The notes: generated by a model from the sequence alone, not told the origin. Shown: positions 15,151 through 24,320, counted from the first letter of the stretch. The stretch is DNA of 64,000 nucleotides from Pseudoxanthomonas sp. GM95 (GCF_900109775.1 NZ_FOAX01000005.1:1-64000); one strand, 5' to 3'. Numbers and translations: made by a program.

Positions 15151-16332
15151 CTAGCCACTGTGTTCTTGGATGCGGCTGATGGCGACCGCGGTTCGTTCCG
15201 CGGCCACCTCGATGTCGTCCTCACGCGTGCTACGTCCCAGGGTGAATCGAATTACCTCCCCGGCCGTGCGCTCGTCCAAACTCACCGCGCGCAGCACATG
15301 GGAGGAGCGAAGTTCTCCCGCCGCGCACGCCGCGCCGGTCGAAGCCGACAGTGCCGGCGCTAATCGCGCGAGGAGATCCTCGGCATCCACGCCTGGGAAA
15401 CGCAGGCTCAAGTGTCCAGGCAGCCGCTGGGTGGGATGACCGATCAGTTGGACGGCAACCCCGTGTCGGGAGAGCGCAGCCAGAAATCCGGTGGCCAGCT
15501 GCTGCTGGCGCGCGGCATCCTGCACGATGCGCTGTCGGGCCAACTTGGCCGCGGTGCCAAAGCCGACTGCCAGGAAGGCCGGAACGGTACCCGACCGCAG
15601 GCCGCCCTCCTGGCCGCCACCGTGTAGTTGCGGTTCGAGTTGCCCCTGCACGGCGGGTGCCACGTATAGGGCGCCTATGCCCCCGGGGCCATAGAGCTTG
15701 TGGCTCGACACACACATCAGATCGCAATCCATCGCCTCCACATCCAATGGTATGCGCCCAGCCGATTGGGCAGCATCGACATGCAGCAGATGGCCATAGG
15801 CATGAGCGCGTTCGGCCAATTCGGGCAACGGTTGGAGCGTGCCAATCTCATTGTTACCGTGCGCGATCGCGACCACCCCCGGGGTGATGTGCGGCGCCCC
15901 CCACGCCTCCGTCAGTCTTGACATGTCGACCAACCCCGTGCCAAGCACCGCCAGTGGCGTGACTACGACCCCCACCCCAGACAGATAGCGTGCGGGTTCT
16001 CGCAAAGACTTGTGCTCCGTGTCAGCCAGCCACAGGTGCGTGCGCGCCCCGGTAGCTGAGAGCAGGCCCTTCAGCGCCAGGTTGTTGGCTTCGGTTGCGC
16101 CGGAGGTGAACACGACGCTTTCCGGCTGGCCACCAATCAGGGCCGCCACGGCCTCACGGGCGTCGTCAATAGCACGGGCAGCCCGGCGGCCGTGGAAGTG
16201 CTCGGAATGCGGGTTGGCATGGGCGTGGCGCAGCCAAGGCAGCATGGCCTCGACGACCTCGTCCGCCGGCGGCGTCGACGCCGCGAAGTCTAGGTACAAG
16301 GGTTCCTTCGCCGGTGCGGTCATACTGTGCAT
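15151..16332 (-). CDS. sspA: Cysteine desulfurase, SspA/DndA-like
   Basis: This PLP enzyme of the NifS/IscS class takes sulfur from cysteine for DNA phosphorothioation. Counting from ATG 16332 it has 393 residues, with the PLP lysine Lys212 in SSHKLYGPGG and the persulfide-forming Cys336 in GAACAAGE. The N-terminal YLDFAASTPP is typical. Two starts are possible (16332 or 16323); both sit just after the sspD stop, so coupling is likely. The frame stays open upstream within sspD, but that part is clearly not family-like. Encoding inside the operon, next to an SspD-like protein, argues for a dedicated sulfur donor. Confidence 0.87.
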   Translation of the reverse strand: MHSMTAPAKEPLYLDFAASTPPADEVVEAMLPWLRHAHANPHSEHFHGRRAARAIDDAREAVAALIGGQPESVVFTSGATEANNLALKGLLSATGARTHLWLADTEHKSLREPARYLSGVGVVVTPLAVLGTGLVDMSRLTEAWGAPHITPGVVAIAHGNNEIGTLQPLPELAERAHAYGHLLHVDAAQSAGRIPLDVEAMDCDLMCVSSHKLYGPGGIGALYVAPAVQGQLEPQLHGGGQEGGLRSGTVPAFLAVGFGTAAKLARQRIVQDAARQQQLATGFLAALSRHGVAVQLIGHPTQRLPGHLSLRFPGVDAEDLLARLAPALSASTGAACAAGELRSSHVLRAVSLDERTAGEVIRFTLGRSTREDDIEVAAERTAVAISRIQEHSG

Positions 16333-16333
16333 G

Positions 16334-17170
16334 CTACTTGTGACACACCAGGCAGGCCTTGCCGCCGGCAAAGATGTCGTCCATCGCGTTTGACTCAGCC
16401 TCGTCTTGCGGGCGCAGCGGATTGCGGCGAACTTTGGCCCGCGCGCGGGCCCGTCGCACCTCGTGCTCGCGCTCGATTGCGCGCATGCGCTCGGGTTGCT
16501 CCAGCTCATCCAACGATTCGCGATCGCTCCAGGTAAACGGTGAGCCGTGCTCGAGCGCGCTCTTCTCGTAGCGCTTGGCCTCCTCAAATCGGTCCGGGTG
16601 CTGCTGCTTGAGCCGGACCCACTCGATCTTCTGCTGGAAGAAGCAGAACGTGCAGCCACTGCGCGAGCGCCAGTCGTAGTACTTGGGCAACCCCACTCCG
16701 GCGCCGTTGAGGAGCTCCAGCACCCCGGCGTGATCAACGCCTGCTTCCCGGAAAGGCAAGTGAACGGTCAGGTTCTCGTGGCCGGAGTCGTAGCCCTCGC
16801 GGTGGGATTCGTCTGCGCGGATCGCCACGTAGCTGTGGACTTGGTCTCCGGCCTCCAGCCAGGGCCTGACCCAGTTTCGGAAGGGAACCAGCTTGAGCTG
16901 CCGGGTGCACCAGCGGGTCTTGACTGAGGGCAGGAAGTGTCCGTACTCGCGCAACCAGAAGTCGAAGTCCCGCTGCGGATTCAGGCGCAGGATCGACTTG
17001 CCCAGAAAGCCCTCCAGGCTTCCCAGGAACTCGTAGACCTCGGGCAATTCCTTGCCCGTGTCGGTGAAGAAGTACTGCAAATCCAACTCGGGGTGATGCA
17101 AGCGCATATAGACGGCCAGTGCAGCGCTGTCTTTGCCTCCAGAGATTCCCAGTACATGGCGATCAGCCAC
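16334..17170 (-). CDS. sspD: ATP pyrophosphatase/PAPS reductase-like sulfur transferase, SspD/DndC-like
   Basis: The 278-residue protein has the PP-loop SGGKDS at residues 10-15 and the PAPS-reductase-like fold. Cysteines in TRWCTRQ, SGCTFCFF and the C-terminal ACLVCHK could hold an iron-sulfur cluster as in DndC. In phosphorothioation systems this protein adenylates the DNA backbone or carries the sulfur delivered by SspA. The start is GTG at 17170, overlapping the sspC stop by 8 bases. Size and place between the ATPase and the cysteine desulfurase fit SspD. Confidence 0.85.
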   Translation of the reverse strand: MADRHVLGISGGKDSAALAVYMRLHHPELDLQYFFTDTGKELPEVYEFLGSLEGFLGKSILRLNPQRDFDFWLREYGHFLPSVKTRWCTRQLKLVPFRNWVRPWLEAGDQVHSYVAIRADESHREGYDSGHENLTVHLPFREAGVDHAGVLELLNGAGVGLPKYYDWRSRSGCTFCFFQQKIEWVRLKQQHPDRFEEAKRYEKSALEHGSPFTWSDRESLDELEQPERMRAIEREHEVRRARARAKVRRNPLRPQDEAESNAMDDIFAGGKACLVCHK

Positions 17171-20100
17171 GGCTCGCCTCCTTTGCTTGCAGTTCCTTCA
17201 AGACCAGTGCCCCGGCCTCGACCAGGGCGGCCAGCAGCAGATCCGGCTTCACAGCCTCGGTGCGCAACCGTTCGATCAGATCGTCGCGCATGCGGGTAAT
17301 GAGCAGGCTGTCGGCGTCGGCGATATCGATCGTCGCAGACACCGTGTCCTGCCCGCCGAACACCACGGCGAGAGCACGCCGGCCGGCTGGCCGTCCCTGC
17401 ACCGACGCCAACGCTTCAATACGACGGAACTCGAAGGCCCACTGCGATAACTGCACCGCGGCATGATCGAGGTCGTGATCGCTGAACTCGCGGGCCGGCT
17501 TGCTGACAGCGAGAGCTGCTAGGCTCTCTATGCCCTCCTCCGTCCCGCTGTAAGTCATCAGTCTGCCGACGAACGCCTCCAGCTTGAGATCGCCACTAAT
17601 GCCCCGCACAGCGTTCGCCCGGACCTGCAGCTTTGTCAGCTGCCCCTCGTGGTCGATGCGGTCCAGCATCTTGGCTTCCAGAGCCCGTAGCGCCTGCGGG
17701 TAGGCGTTGGTCAACTCTTCGATGACCCGGCCCACTTCGGCCACGACGGCCTTGCCGTCGCTCCCTGTCCCCAATTTTTCTGGGAGATCAACGAACAGGG
17801 TTTTGACCGGGTCGGAGGCCTGCACCAGCAGGCCACGGGTCTCACGTGCGAGCGTGCTGACCCTAGCCGTGCGCTGCGTCCACTGGGGCAACGAGAGCGT
17901 CCACGCCACCAGCGCACGTGCCGAGTCTAGGGGATCGGCCAGCACGGGGCGTTGAAGGGTCTCTTCCAACTGCGATGCCAGCAGGGTGAGCATTTGTTTG
18001 GCCGGGGCGTCCATGCACACCCACTTCCAGCCGATGCGCGCGGGATCCTGCAGCCATTCGTCAACGTCCGCATCGGTGAGGTCGGGGCTGAACATGCCGT
18101 CGACATAGACGGCGATCTCGCCGCGATGCACTAACAGAAACGCCAGCGCCAGGATCGGCAATACACCATTCTTTACGCCGTAGGGAGCTCGCCGCGCGGT
18201 TTCATACCACTCGGCCAAAGTGATGGCGCCGCCAGCGTCTGCCAGCTGCTGTCGCCAGATTTTCCACAAGTCGGTGAGCGAACCGGCGCCTTCTGAATCG
18301 GGTGTCTTCTCAGGCGAGGTGAAGACGCCCCTCCCTTTCACCGTTTTGTGTAAGCCCAATGCGGCCAGCACCGTGTAGTAGAGACCCGCGTCGGCGGGGT
18401 AGCCGCTGTAATCGAGTTCGGGGCGATCGCCGTGGGATAACATTCGGTGCATCAGCATTCGCTGAGCTTTCGCCGCGTTGGACGACAACACCTCGCGGTT
18501 GACCAATTCACTGAAGATATGGGGTGCAGGTTTGAACACCGCATCGCACACGCGGCTAGCCGTTGGCGAAAGGCCTTCTTCAGCGGTCGGCTGGTAGACT
18601 TTGTTCGCGCTGAACCAGACTGCGGTCGCAAAAGCGTCTCGCAATGCGGCCTCCAGATCACCGCGCAGCTGCTGCAGCCGCGCATTGATCTCGCGCCGGG
18701 CCACGCTATCGCTCTCCAACGAGGGGGTGGACTCCGCCACATGTTCCAAGGCCGCGAGCTCTCCGGCGTACTCCGCTAGCCGTTGATGCCCCTTAGGCAC
18801 TCCGAACAGGCTCAACGGATCGGACGTCTGTTTGGCCAGATCAAATGCTGCCTGTTCCAACCGCTCAATCGACGTTTCGCGATCGGGGATCAGCAAAACA
18901 AAACGACCGGTTTGTGAGGTGGTGTTTGGCGAAGTGTGGCTGCGGGCCCCATGAGGCGTCGTCACGATGCGCGTGAACCAGCGCAAGGTGCCCGTCGTGG
19001 AGTAGTGCTTGCGTGCGGTCAAGGGCGGCAGCACACCCAATCGTTTGAGCTGCTCGTCGATGCTGTGGCTACCTTCGCGCTTGGCCGTCTCGACTGCAGC
19101 ATCAATGTCAAAGTCGCTGCCCGCATAAACAGCCCAGGCGGCATTGTGCTTGCGGTAGATGATGATGCTGGTTGAAGCCAGATCGGCCAATGCTGCTTGC
19201 ACTACTTTGGGGGTAAAACTTCCAGCCGAACGTTCCAGCACGTCGTTGCTGGCGGCTAACCCAGAGCCATTGCGGAACAACTCGATCAGGGCGATCGTCT
19301 TGGCCAGGGAGACATGCGGCTCCCTGAAACGCGCCTCCACACGTTCAATGGCCTCGGCACTGATAGCCCAGCGGTGACCGTCCGCGGACGCGAGGATGGC
19401 TGGCTCGAAATTGGTGCGCAGGTAGTCCCAGAAGCGGGCGGGCTGGTAGTAATCGATCGACGCGCGATCGTGACCTGAAAGAAATTCACGGAATCCCAGC
19501 GGTTCGGCCGAGCTCAGGAAGCCGAACACACTGCGCTCGTTCTGACCGAAGCGGCGACGGGAGCATGGCCCTAACAATGCTGCGGTGACAGGATGCAAGG
19601 GCCAGCACCGATCCAAGGCATCTGCGAGGGTCGCCGGCGAGGCAGGTCGACGGCTGTGAATGGCCTTGGCGATGACCTGCGCTACAGCCTTGCTCTGAGC
19701 GTGCGGCTCCTGGGTATGAATGGCACCGCCGATCAGAGCGATAACCTCGTCAGTCCCTGCAACCACGGGGACGTCGACAAAGCGTCCCTGCACCTTCGCC
19801 CATTCGGACTGGACGCTGCGCCCAGAGCGTGTGGCGTATCGTTCGAAGGCTTGGTGCAGAATGCCAATGACCACAAGCTTGCCGTTGCTCCGACTGGCAG
19901 CTTCCGCGAGCTCCTGAAAAACATAGATGTCCTCGCCGGCCGCTGCCGCTGACTCAAGAAGCTTGCCCATCTCGTCCAGGACCAGCAGAACGCCACCCTG
20001 CTCGCCCGACTCGGCCCGCCGCAGTAGCTCGGCCACCACGTCGCGCCGGCCATTGCGCATCCGCTTCGGGCCACGCTGCGGCGCATGTTTATCGATTGCC

Positions 20101-20495
20101 TGACTGATGGCCTCTTCGATGGTTTGCCTGCGGCCCACCACCGGCACGACAAGCCATGGCTTCTTGCTACCAAAGGCTCGCCAGATGTCGTCGTCGTTCT
20201 CAATGCGCAGCACCTGCTTCGCACGCTTGCGAATCGCGGGGGTTCCACCTACCAACTGTGCCAAAGCCAGCGCGAGGGTCGATTTTCCGCCTCCGTAAGG
20301 CCCGGTCCAGGTGAATGCCCGCTGTTGCGACTCGTTGAGGTGTTGAGCCACGACCGACAGCGCGTTGCGGGTGCTTGTCTGGCTGATATAGCCATCAAGC
20401 GCGTCATGACGCGCTATATCAGCTTCCAACTGCACGGACCGTTGGAAGCGGGATGTCACCTGGATACGAAGATCGGTATTACTTGCCATAGGCAT
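17163..20495 (-). CDS. sspC: Large P-loop ATPase, SspC-like
   Basis: The 1110-residue protein has a Walker A motif GPYGGGKST (65-73) and a Walker B LLVLDEMGK (Asp174, Glu175) in an N-terminal AAA-type domain. The long helical remainder has no recognised motif. SspC-type ATPases work with SspB and SspD in single-strand phosphorothioation. Two ATGs (20495, 20489) overlap the sspB gene by 17 or 11 bases. The assignment to SspC rests on size, P-loop type and gene order; DUF499/BREX-like ATPases are related alternatives. Confidence 0.75.
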   Translation of the reverse strand: MPMASNTDLRIQVTSRFQRSVQLEADIARHDALDGYISQTSTRNALSVVAQHLNESQQRAFTWTGPYGGGKSTLALALAQLVGGTPAIRKRAKQVLRIENDDDIWRAFGSKKPWLVVPVVGRRQTIEEAISQAIDKHAPQRGPKRMRNGRRDVVAELLRRAESGEQGGVLLVLDEMGKLLESAAAAGEDIYVFQELAEAASRSNGKLVVIGILHQAFERYATRSGRSVQSEWAKVQGRFVDVPVVAGTDEVIALIGGAIHTQEPHAQSKAVAQVIAKAIHSRRPASPATLADALDRCWPLHPVTAALLGPCSRRRFGQNERSVFGFLSSAEPLGFREFLSGHDRASIDYYQPARFWDYLRTNFEPAILASADGHRWAISAEAIERVEARFREPHVSLAKTIALIELFRNGSGLAASNDVLERSAGSFTPKVVQAALADLASTSIIIYRKHNAAWAVYAGSDFDIDAAVETAKREGSHSIDEQLKRLGVLPPLTARKHYSTTGTLRWFTRIVTTPHGARSHTSPNTTSQTGRFVLLIPDRETSIERLEQAAFDLAKQTSDPLSLFGVPKGHQRLAEYAGELAALEHVAESTPSLESDSVARREINARLQQLRGDLEAALRDAFATAVWFSANKVYQPTAEEGLSPTASRVCDAVFKPAPHIFSELVNREVLSSNAAKAQRMLMHRMLSHGDRPELDYSGYPADAGLYYTVLAALGLHKTVKGRGVFTSPEKTPDSEGAGSLTDLWKIWRQQLADAGGAITLAEWYETARRAPYGVKNGVLPILALAFLLVHRGEIAVYVDGMFSPDLTDADVDEWLQDPARIGWKWVCMDAPAKQMLTLLASQLEETLQRPVLADPLDSARALVAWTLSLPQWTQRTARVSTLARETRGLLVQASDPVKTLFVDLPEKLGTGSDGKAVVAEVGRVIEELTNAYPQALRALEAKMLDRIDHEGQLTKLQVRANAVRGISGDLKLEAFVGRLMTYSGTEEGIESLAALAVSKPAREFSDHDLDHAAVQLSQWAFEFRRIEALASVQGRPAGRRALAVVFGGQDTVSATIDIADADSLLITRMRDDLIERLRTEAVKPDLLLAALVEAGALVLKELQAKEASRG

Positions 20496-21414
20496 GCCTC
20501 AGCAGCCGTTGCTTAAGCGCATCGGGAGCCTCCTTGAACATTCGGCTGACCTGACGGACACCCGCCGAGTCGCTCCAGCGCAATTGGCCTTCTGAAATGT
20601 TCTCGAGGTTGACCAATCGGTCACCGACCGAGTTCTCATCGAGTTTGAAAACACGTCCTGGCGCCCCAAATTCGTGCGCAATGGCCTCAAATGACAACGT
20701 CGCTTGGCCCGACCCGTCCACACGCTGTTTGGATTCCCAGAACTCCAGCAACGCAAGCGCAAACAGACCATCCGGCAGGGAGGCCTGTGGCCCGCGGCGG
20801 AAGCGAAAGGTTCCTGTGGGGCCCTCCGATAGCAATCCTAGATCAGCGAGCAAAGGCTCGGCCGCGTCGTCGGCTTCCCGCCCGTCGCGTCGTGCCACGT
20901 AGCAACGCACGCAGACGTCGACATCCCGCTTGAGCGTTACCGGGGAAACCCGATGCCCGCCCTGTGCGGCTGCCTGCGCGAGCGATGCCGTCACCGCATC
21001 CGTATCGAAGGTCTGCTCGGTGACGCGATTAAACAACCACCACCATGTCGTGGATCGTCTTCCACGGCCGGCGAGCAGCCAATGTACCCACCACGCACTC
21101 GCGGGTTTCTCAAGGTAGGGGTCGAGGCCACGGCTACCGAAGAGCGTCCGCCCGACGCTGCCGACCCCGATTTTTCCGCCGGTCTGCTCCTCGAGCACGT
21201 CGCAGGCCAGAGCCCAATGCCGAATCGCAGCGACCATGTTCTTTCCGACCCCGAACAGGCGAATGCCGTTCTCGGGGGCAAAAGCCAACTTGGCGTTGGT
21301 TGAGTAATACGAATGCGTCGCGGCCTCGTAGGCCTTGCGGAGCCACAATTGGCGTAAGGGAAAGGTCTCGTGACCGGAGAATTGGACGCTATCGGGAATC
21401 GGGCCGTTCAACAT
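20479..21414 (-). CDS. sspB: DUF4007 protein, SspB-like phosphorothioation nickase
   Basis: The 311-residue protein opens with the DUF4007 signature FSGHETFPLRQLWLRKAY, followed by FGVGKNMVAAIRHWALA. DUF4007 proteins are the SspB component, a nickase that opens one DNA strand for sulfur insertion. It is the first gene of a tightly overlapping operon (sspB-C-D-A, then the GHKL and receiver genes). Two palindromes occupy the DNA just before its ATG. The assignment relies on the signature and on the neighbours together. Confidence 0.8.
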   Translation of the reverse strand: MLNGPIPDSVQFSGHETFPLRQLWLRKAYEAATHSYYSTNAKLAFAPENGIRLFGVGKNMVAAIRHWALACDVLEEQTGGKIGVGSVGRTLFGSRGLDPYLEKPASAWWVHWLLAGRGRRSTTWWWLFNRVTEQTFDTDAVTASLAQAAAQGGHRVSPVTLKRDVDVCVRCYVARRDGREADDAAEPLLADLGLLSEGPTGTFRFRRGPQASLPDGLFALALLEFWESKQRVDGSGQATLSFEAIAHEFGAPGRVFKLDENSVGDRLVNLENISEGQLRWSDSAGVRQVSRMFKEAPDALKQRLLRHAYGK

Positions 21415-21425
21415 GCTCAGAGTCT

Positions 21426-21475
21426 ACTGGCGAACCTCGCCAGTGGACAACGTGCTCTCTGGCGAATTGCGCCAG
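21426..21475 (-). promoter_or_regulatory. Two related palindromes upstream of sspB (candidate operators, with a promoter-like spacer)
   Basis: ACTGGCGA-ACC-TCGCCAGT (21426-21444) and CTGGCG-AATTG-CGCCAG (21459-21475) share the TGGCG/CGCCA half-sites and are centred 32 bases apart, about three helical turns. The nearer one lies 11 bases from the sspB ATG. On the minus strand it fills the 18-base spacer between TTGTCC and TAGACT, weak -35 and -10 matches that would give an almost leaderless mRNA. A dimeric regulator probably binds here; no regulator gene is in the operon. Confidence 0.55.
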
Positions 21476-22296
21476 GCGTCGACGTCCAGTCGCAGGATTT
21501 TCACATAAGCGCCTGATTTTATTGGATATCGCCAAGGTGTAATGACCTCATTTTGCCATTACTGAGCTGGATCCTGCTCTGGCGTGTTGCGTCGCAGTAA
21601 ATTTGAGCCACCTCACCGCCCGTTCGCCTCCGTGTTGCTGAATGCGCGCAACGCTGCGTCCGATCCAAGCCAGGAGGAGTGTTCATACGGAAGCGAAGGA
21701 AGTTCAGCGTCAAGGTCAAGCGCGTTCCGACTGAACAGGCTTGAAGGCCGGGTGTGAGCCTGGGTGGCCCAAACTTAGGATCCGCGACACCCCGCTGACA
21801 ACTGATAAAAACGGGAGTCCCAGAGTCGGCGTCGAGACGCTAATAAGCAGCGGGACGCCTAGGTTTTTGGCGCACGCCTAGGATTGACCCGTTCGCCACC
21901 ATGGTGCGTCTGTGACGCGCCCCGGCTTTGAGTGCCACGATCGCCTGCTTGGATAGACGAACAACTTGTGCCGCCCATCTTCATTCTTATTGATGGGATG
22001 TTCGACTCGACTCTGTTCCGCTCTCGACGAACCGCGTAAGCGGCCGGTTGCCACGTCCGATAAGTTTGACTTGAACTGCCGAGGCTGCTTCAGCTCCCAT
22101 GGTGCGTGATCCTAGGGCCAGATCCTGTTAATAGGACTATCGCACAGCCGGGCGCAGCGATCGTGGGGAGAGGATCAGACTGCAGACGCATGCGCGCAGA
22201 CCTCCGCCTTGGCTTGGAAAGCACTACGCCTTACCCCCGATAAATCTTCCTAATCCCCTGCCCCCGCCGACGCCCGCTTTCGGCTAAAAGCTGCCG
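21476..22296. other. Gene-poor stretch between sspB and the GFA pseudogene
   Basis: About 820 bases hold no gene I can support. A 66-codon minus-strand frame (21519-21719) has no recognisable domain. An inverted repeat GTAATG-N12-CATTAC lies at 21539-21562, and the 9-mer ACGCCTAGG is repeated directly at 21855-21863 and 21874-21882. Composition is mixed and less GC-rich than the surroundings. It may be decayed DNA at the island edge. No tRNA, att site or insertion-sequence end was recognised. Confidence 0.5.
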
Positions 22297-22705
22297 CTAT
22301 TCATCAACCGGAAATTCGGCGTACTGATGCAGGTCGTCTCTGATGTGGTGCCAGGAGGCTTTAGAGCTTACGTGTATGTGGGCACTTGGCCTGATGCTTG
22401 GTTCATCTAACAGAGCCCCCAACTGGCACATGGACATATGCCCCGTCTCTTACCACTGAGAAAAGCAATGAACCGCATCTGCTACAGCGAGCATCGAACG
22501 TTGAGTCATCGCCATATCTTGTTATCCCCATCGCTCCTTGAAGCACGCGAAGAAACTCGCGCTCTGTACCAGCGAATGGCTTGAACGCCGAACCTGTGGC
22601 CAGACGACATTGAGAGCAATGACAAATCAGCGCATACCTAAAATTGTCGTTGACGTGATACTGCACCTGACCACACAAACACCGACCCCGTAAAGAGCGT
22701 TCCAT
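22297..22705 (-). pseudogene. GFA-family (glutathione-dependent formaldehyde-activating-like) zinc protein, frameshifted
   Basis: From ATG 22705 the frame reads a GFA domain: GRCLCGQVQY, CHCSQCRLATGSAFKPFAG and CSRCGSLLFSVVRDGAYVHVPVG, then stops after GSVR at 22403. Shifting by one base at about 22405-22412 restores the expected ending: DEPSIRPSAHIHVSSK, ASWHHI and a stop at 22297-22299. The zinc-binding cysteines are intact, but the product lacks its final third. One extra base explains it. A sequencing error is the alternative. This is a different GFA member from the intact gfa at 31.4 kb. Confidence 0.85.
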
Positions 22706-22949
22706 AGCGAGCCTGATCCAGTTAGTGCGCCAGCAAGACTGCGACAATTTCGGCTCGTGCCCCTTCCGCATAGCATCCCCAAGCTCCACGGAAATTTATT
22801 CCACAAGGAACAGGAGGCTTGCGACGAGGAAATTGCATGGGTTACAGCGCGCAAGGCGAGCGCTCCACGATGGTACAGCTCTAATATTTGTGCCGATGAA
22901 GCTACCGTGCACTTCCTCTCGTCATTTGTTCGCCTGTGCCCCCGGTCCG

Positions 22950-24320
22950 TCAGGCCTCAGCTGCGATCCCACCATGCATCCACTGGCCACGGACAAACCA
23001 GCCCAGTGCCAAGAGCGCCGTGGCTAGATTGCTCGTAGGAAAGGACCACCAGATGCCAACTGCTCCTAAGTGCATGTATGTCGACAGCACATAGCCGAGC
23101 GGCAACTGGACTAGCCACTGCGAAACCAAGGCAATGATCATGGCCTGCACCATCTGCCCCGAGGCGCGAAGGACCGCAACGACGCAGAACTGGACTCCGA
23201 TCCCACCCCACGACAGCGCCATGGTCCGGATGAATGTGCTGCCGGTCGCAATCGCAGCGGCATCGGAGGGCACCAGCAAAGCAACCAGCGTGGGCGCGCC
23301 TACAAACGCGACGACTCCGAGTATCGAGAGCATCCCAAACCCACCAGCAATGCCGAGCCGGGCGATCTTCATTGCGCGCTCCACCTTGCCAGCGCCCAGG
23401 TGCTGGCCCACCAGCGTAGACAGCGCCATCGACAGCCCAGCTGCGGGAATCGTGACAACCTGGAGGATGGTAGAGCCGATTCCGTATGCGGCAATCGGTA
23501 GCGTCCCGAAGCCAGCCACCATGTAGGACATCACGATCAAGCCCAACGCACGCGTCGACAGGTCAATCGACCCTGGCAGGCCAAGGAGGAATGCTTTGCG
23601 GATGTAGCCAGGATCCGGACGCAGATGAGTCCATTCCAGATGAATGCCGTGGCGCCCCTTGAGCAACACGACGATGCCCACCACAGCCGCTAGGCCCTGT
23701 GTGGCTACGGTCGCCCAGGCAGCACCGACAACGCCCAGGCCTGGCATCGGGCCCCATCCAAAGATGAAGAGCGGATCGAGCGCGAAGTTCAGCAAGACCG
23801 TGCCCAGGACGATGAGAAGCGGCAGGCGGGTCTGTCCGATGCCGCGCATCAACGCCTGGAACATAGCGTAGGCAAAGACAAAGACCACGCCAACGAAGGA
23901 CACGCGCATGAAGCCAAGCGTCCCATCACGCACGTTTTGCGCTACTCCGAGAATGTCGAGAAAGCTAGGTGCGAGCAGATATCCGGCGGTGCCGAGCAGC
24001 GCTGACGTGATCAGCACCATCATCATGGTCTGGCCGGCCACGTGATTGACCCTATCCTGCCGGCCGGCGCCGGCGTATTGCGCGATCAGCACAGAGCCAG
24101 CCATCGCAAGCCCAGATCCCAACGCAATGACCAGAAAGGTCACCGGAAAACTTAGTGCGATAGCAGCGACAGCAGAAGCACCAAGACGTCCGACCCAAAA
24201 GGCGTCGGTGAGTTGGTAGCCGGTCTGCAGCAGGTTACCCAGAATGATCGGCACTGAGAGGGCCATCAGCGTGCGCCCGATCGGCCCCTCCAGCATGCGT
24301 GTGCGCATCTTGTCGTTCAT
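22950..24320 (-). CDS. MATE-family multidrug efflux transporter
   Basis: The protein has about 456 residues and twelve predicted membrane helices in the MATE arrangement. It starts MNDKMRTRMLEGPIGRTLMA and continues with VPIILGNLLQTGYQLTDAFWVGRLG, typical of NorM/DinF-related exporters that use Na+ or H+ gradients to expel cationic drugs or oxidants. The ATG at 24320 is chosen because the 27 upstream codons are not family-like. Whether it is co-transcribed with the MDR oxidoreductase upstream (116-base gap) is unclear. Confidence 0.87.
   Translation of the reverse strand: MNDKMRTRMLEGPIGRTLMALSVPIILGNLLQTGYQLTDAFWVGRLGASAVAAIALSFPVTFLVIALGSGLAMAGSVLIAQYAGAGRQDRVNHVAGQTMMMVLITSALLGTAGYLLAPSFLDILGVAQNVRDGTLGFMRVSFVGVVFVFAYAMFQALMRGIGQTRLPLLIVLGTVLLNFALDPLFIFGWGPMPGLGVVGAAWATVATQGLAAVVGIVVLLKGRHGIHLEWTHLRPDPGYIRKAFLLGLPGSIDLSTRALGLIVMSYMVAGFGTLPIAAYGIGSTILQVVTIPAAGLSMALSTLVGQHLGAGKVERAMKIARLGIAGGFGMLSILGVVAFVGAPTLVALLVPSDAAAIATGSTFIRTMALSWGGIGVQFCVVAVLRASGQMVQAMIIALVSQWLVQLPLGYVLSTYMHLGAVGIWWSFPTSNLATALLALGWFVRGQWMHGGIAAEA

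Noticed and set aside
16333-16737. N-terminal extension of the cysteine desulfurase
   Set aside because: The residues are Ser/Arg-rich and overlap sspD in another frame; the family N-terminus begins at MTAPAKEPLYLDF.
10865-21414. Classification as a BREX or DISARM system
   Set aside because: No PglZ, BrxC, methylase, DrmA or DrmB-like gene is present; DUF4007, PP-loop and cysteine desulfurase genes fit Ssp phosphorothioation better.
10865-21414. Classification as a double-strand Dnd (dndBCDE) system
   Set aside because: No DndB, DndD SMC-like ATPase or small DndE is seen, while the DUF4007 protein is characteristic of SspB.
21519-21719. 66-codon minus-strand ORF upstream of sspB as a regulator or antitoxin
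   Set aside because: No helix-turn-helix or other motif; composition resembles a chance frame.
21720-22300. tRNA or att site as the integration target of the island
   Set aside because: No cloverleaf-like sequence with a T-loop was found, nor a direct repeat of the integrase flank.
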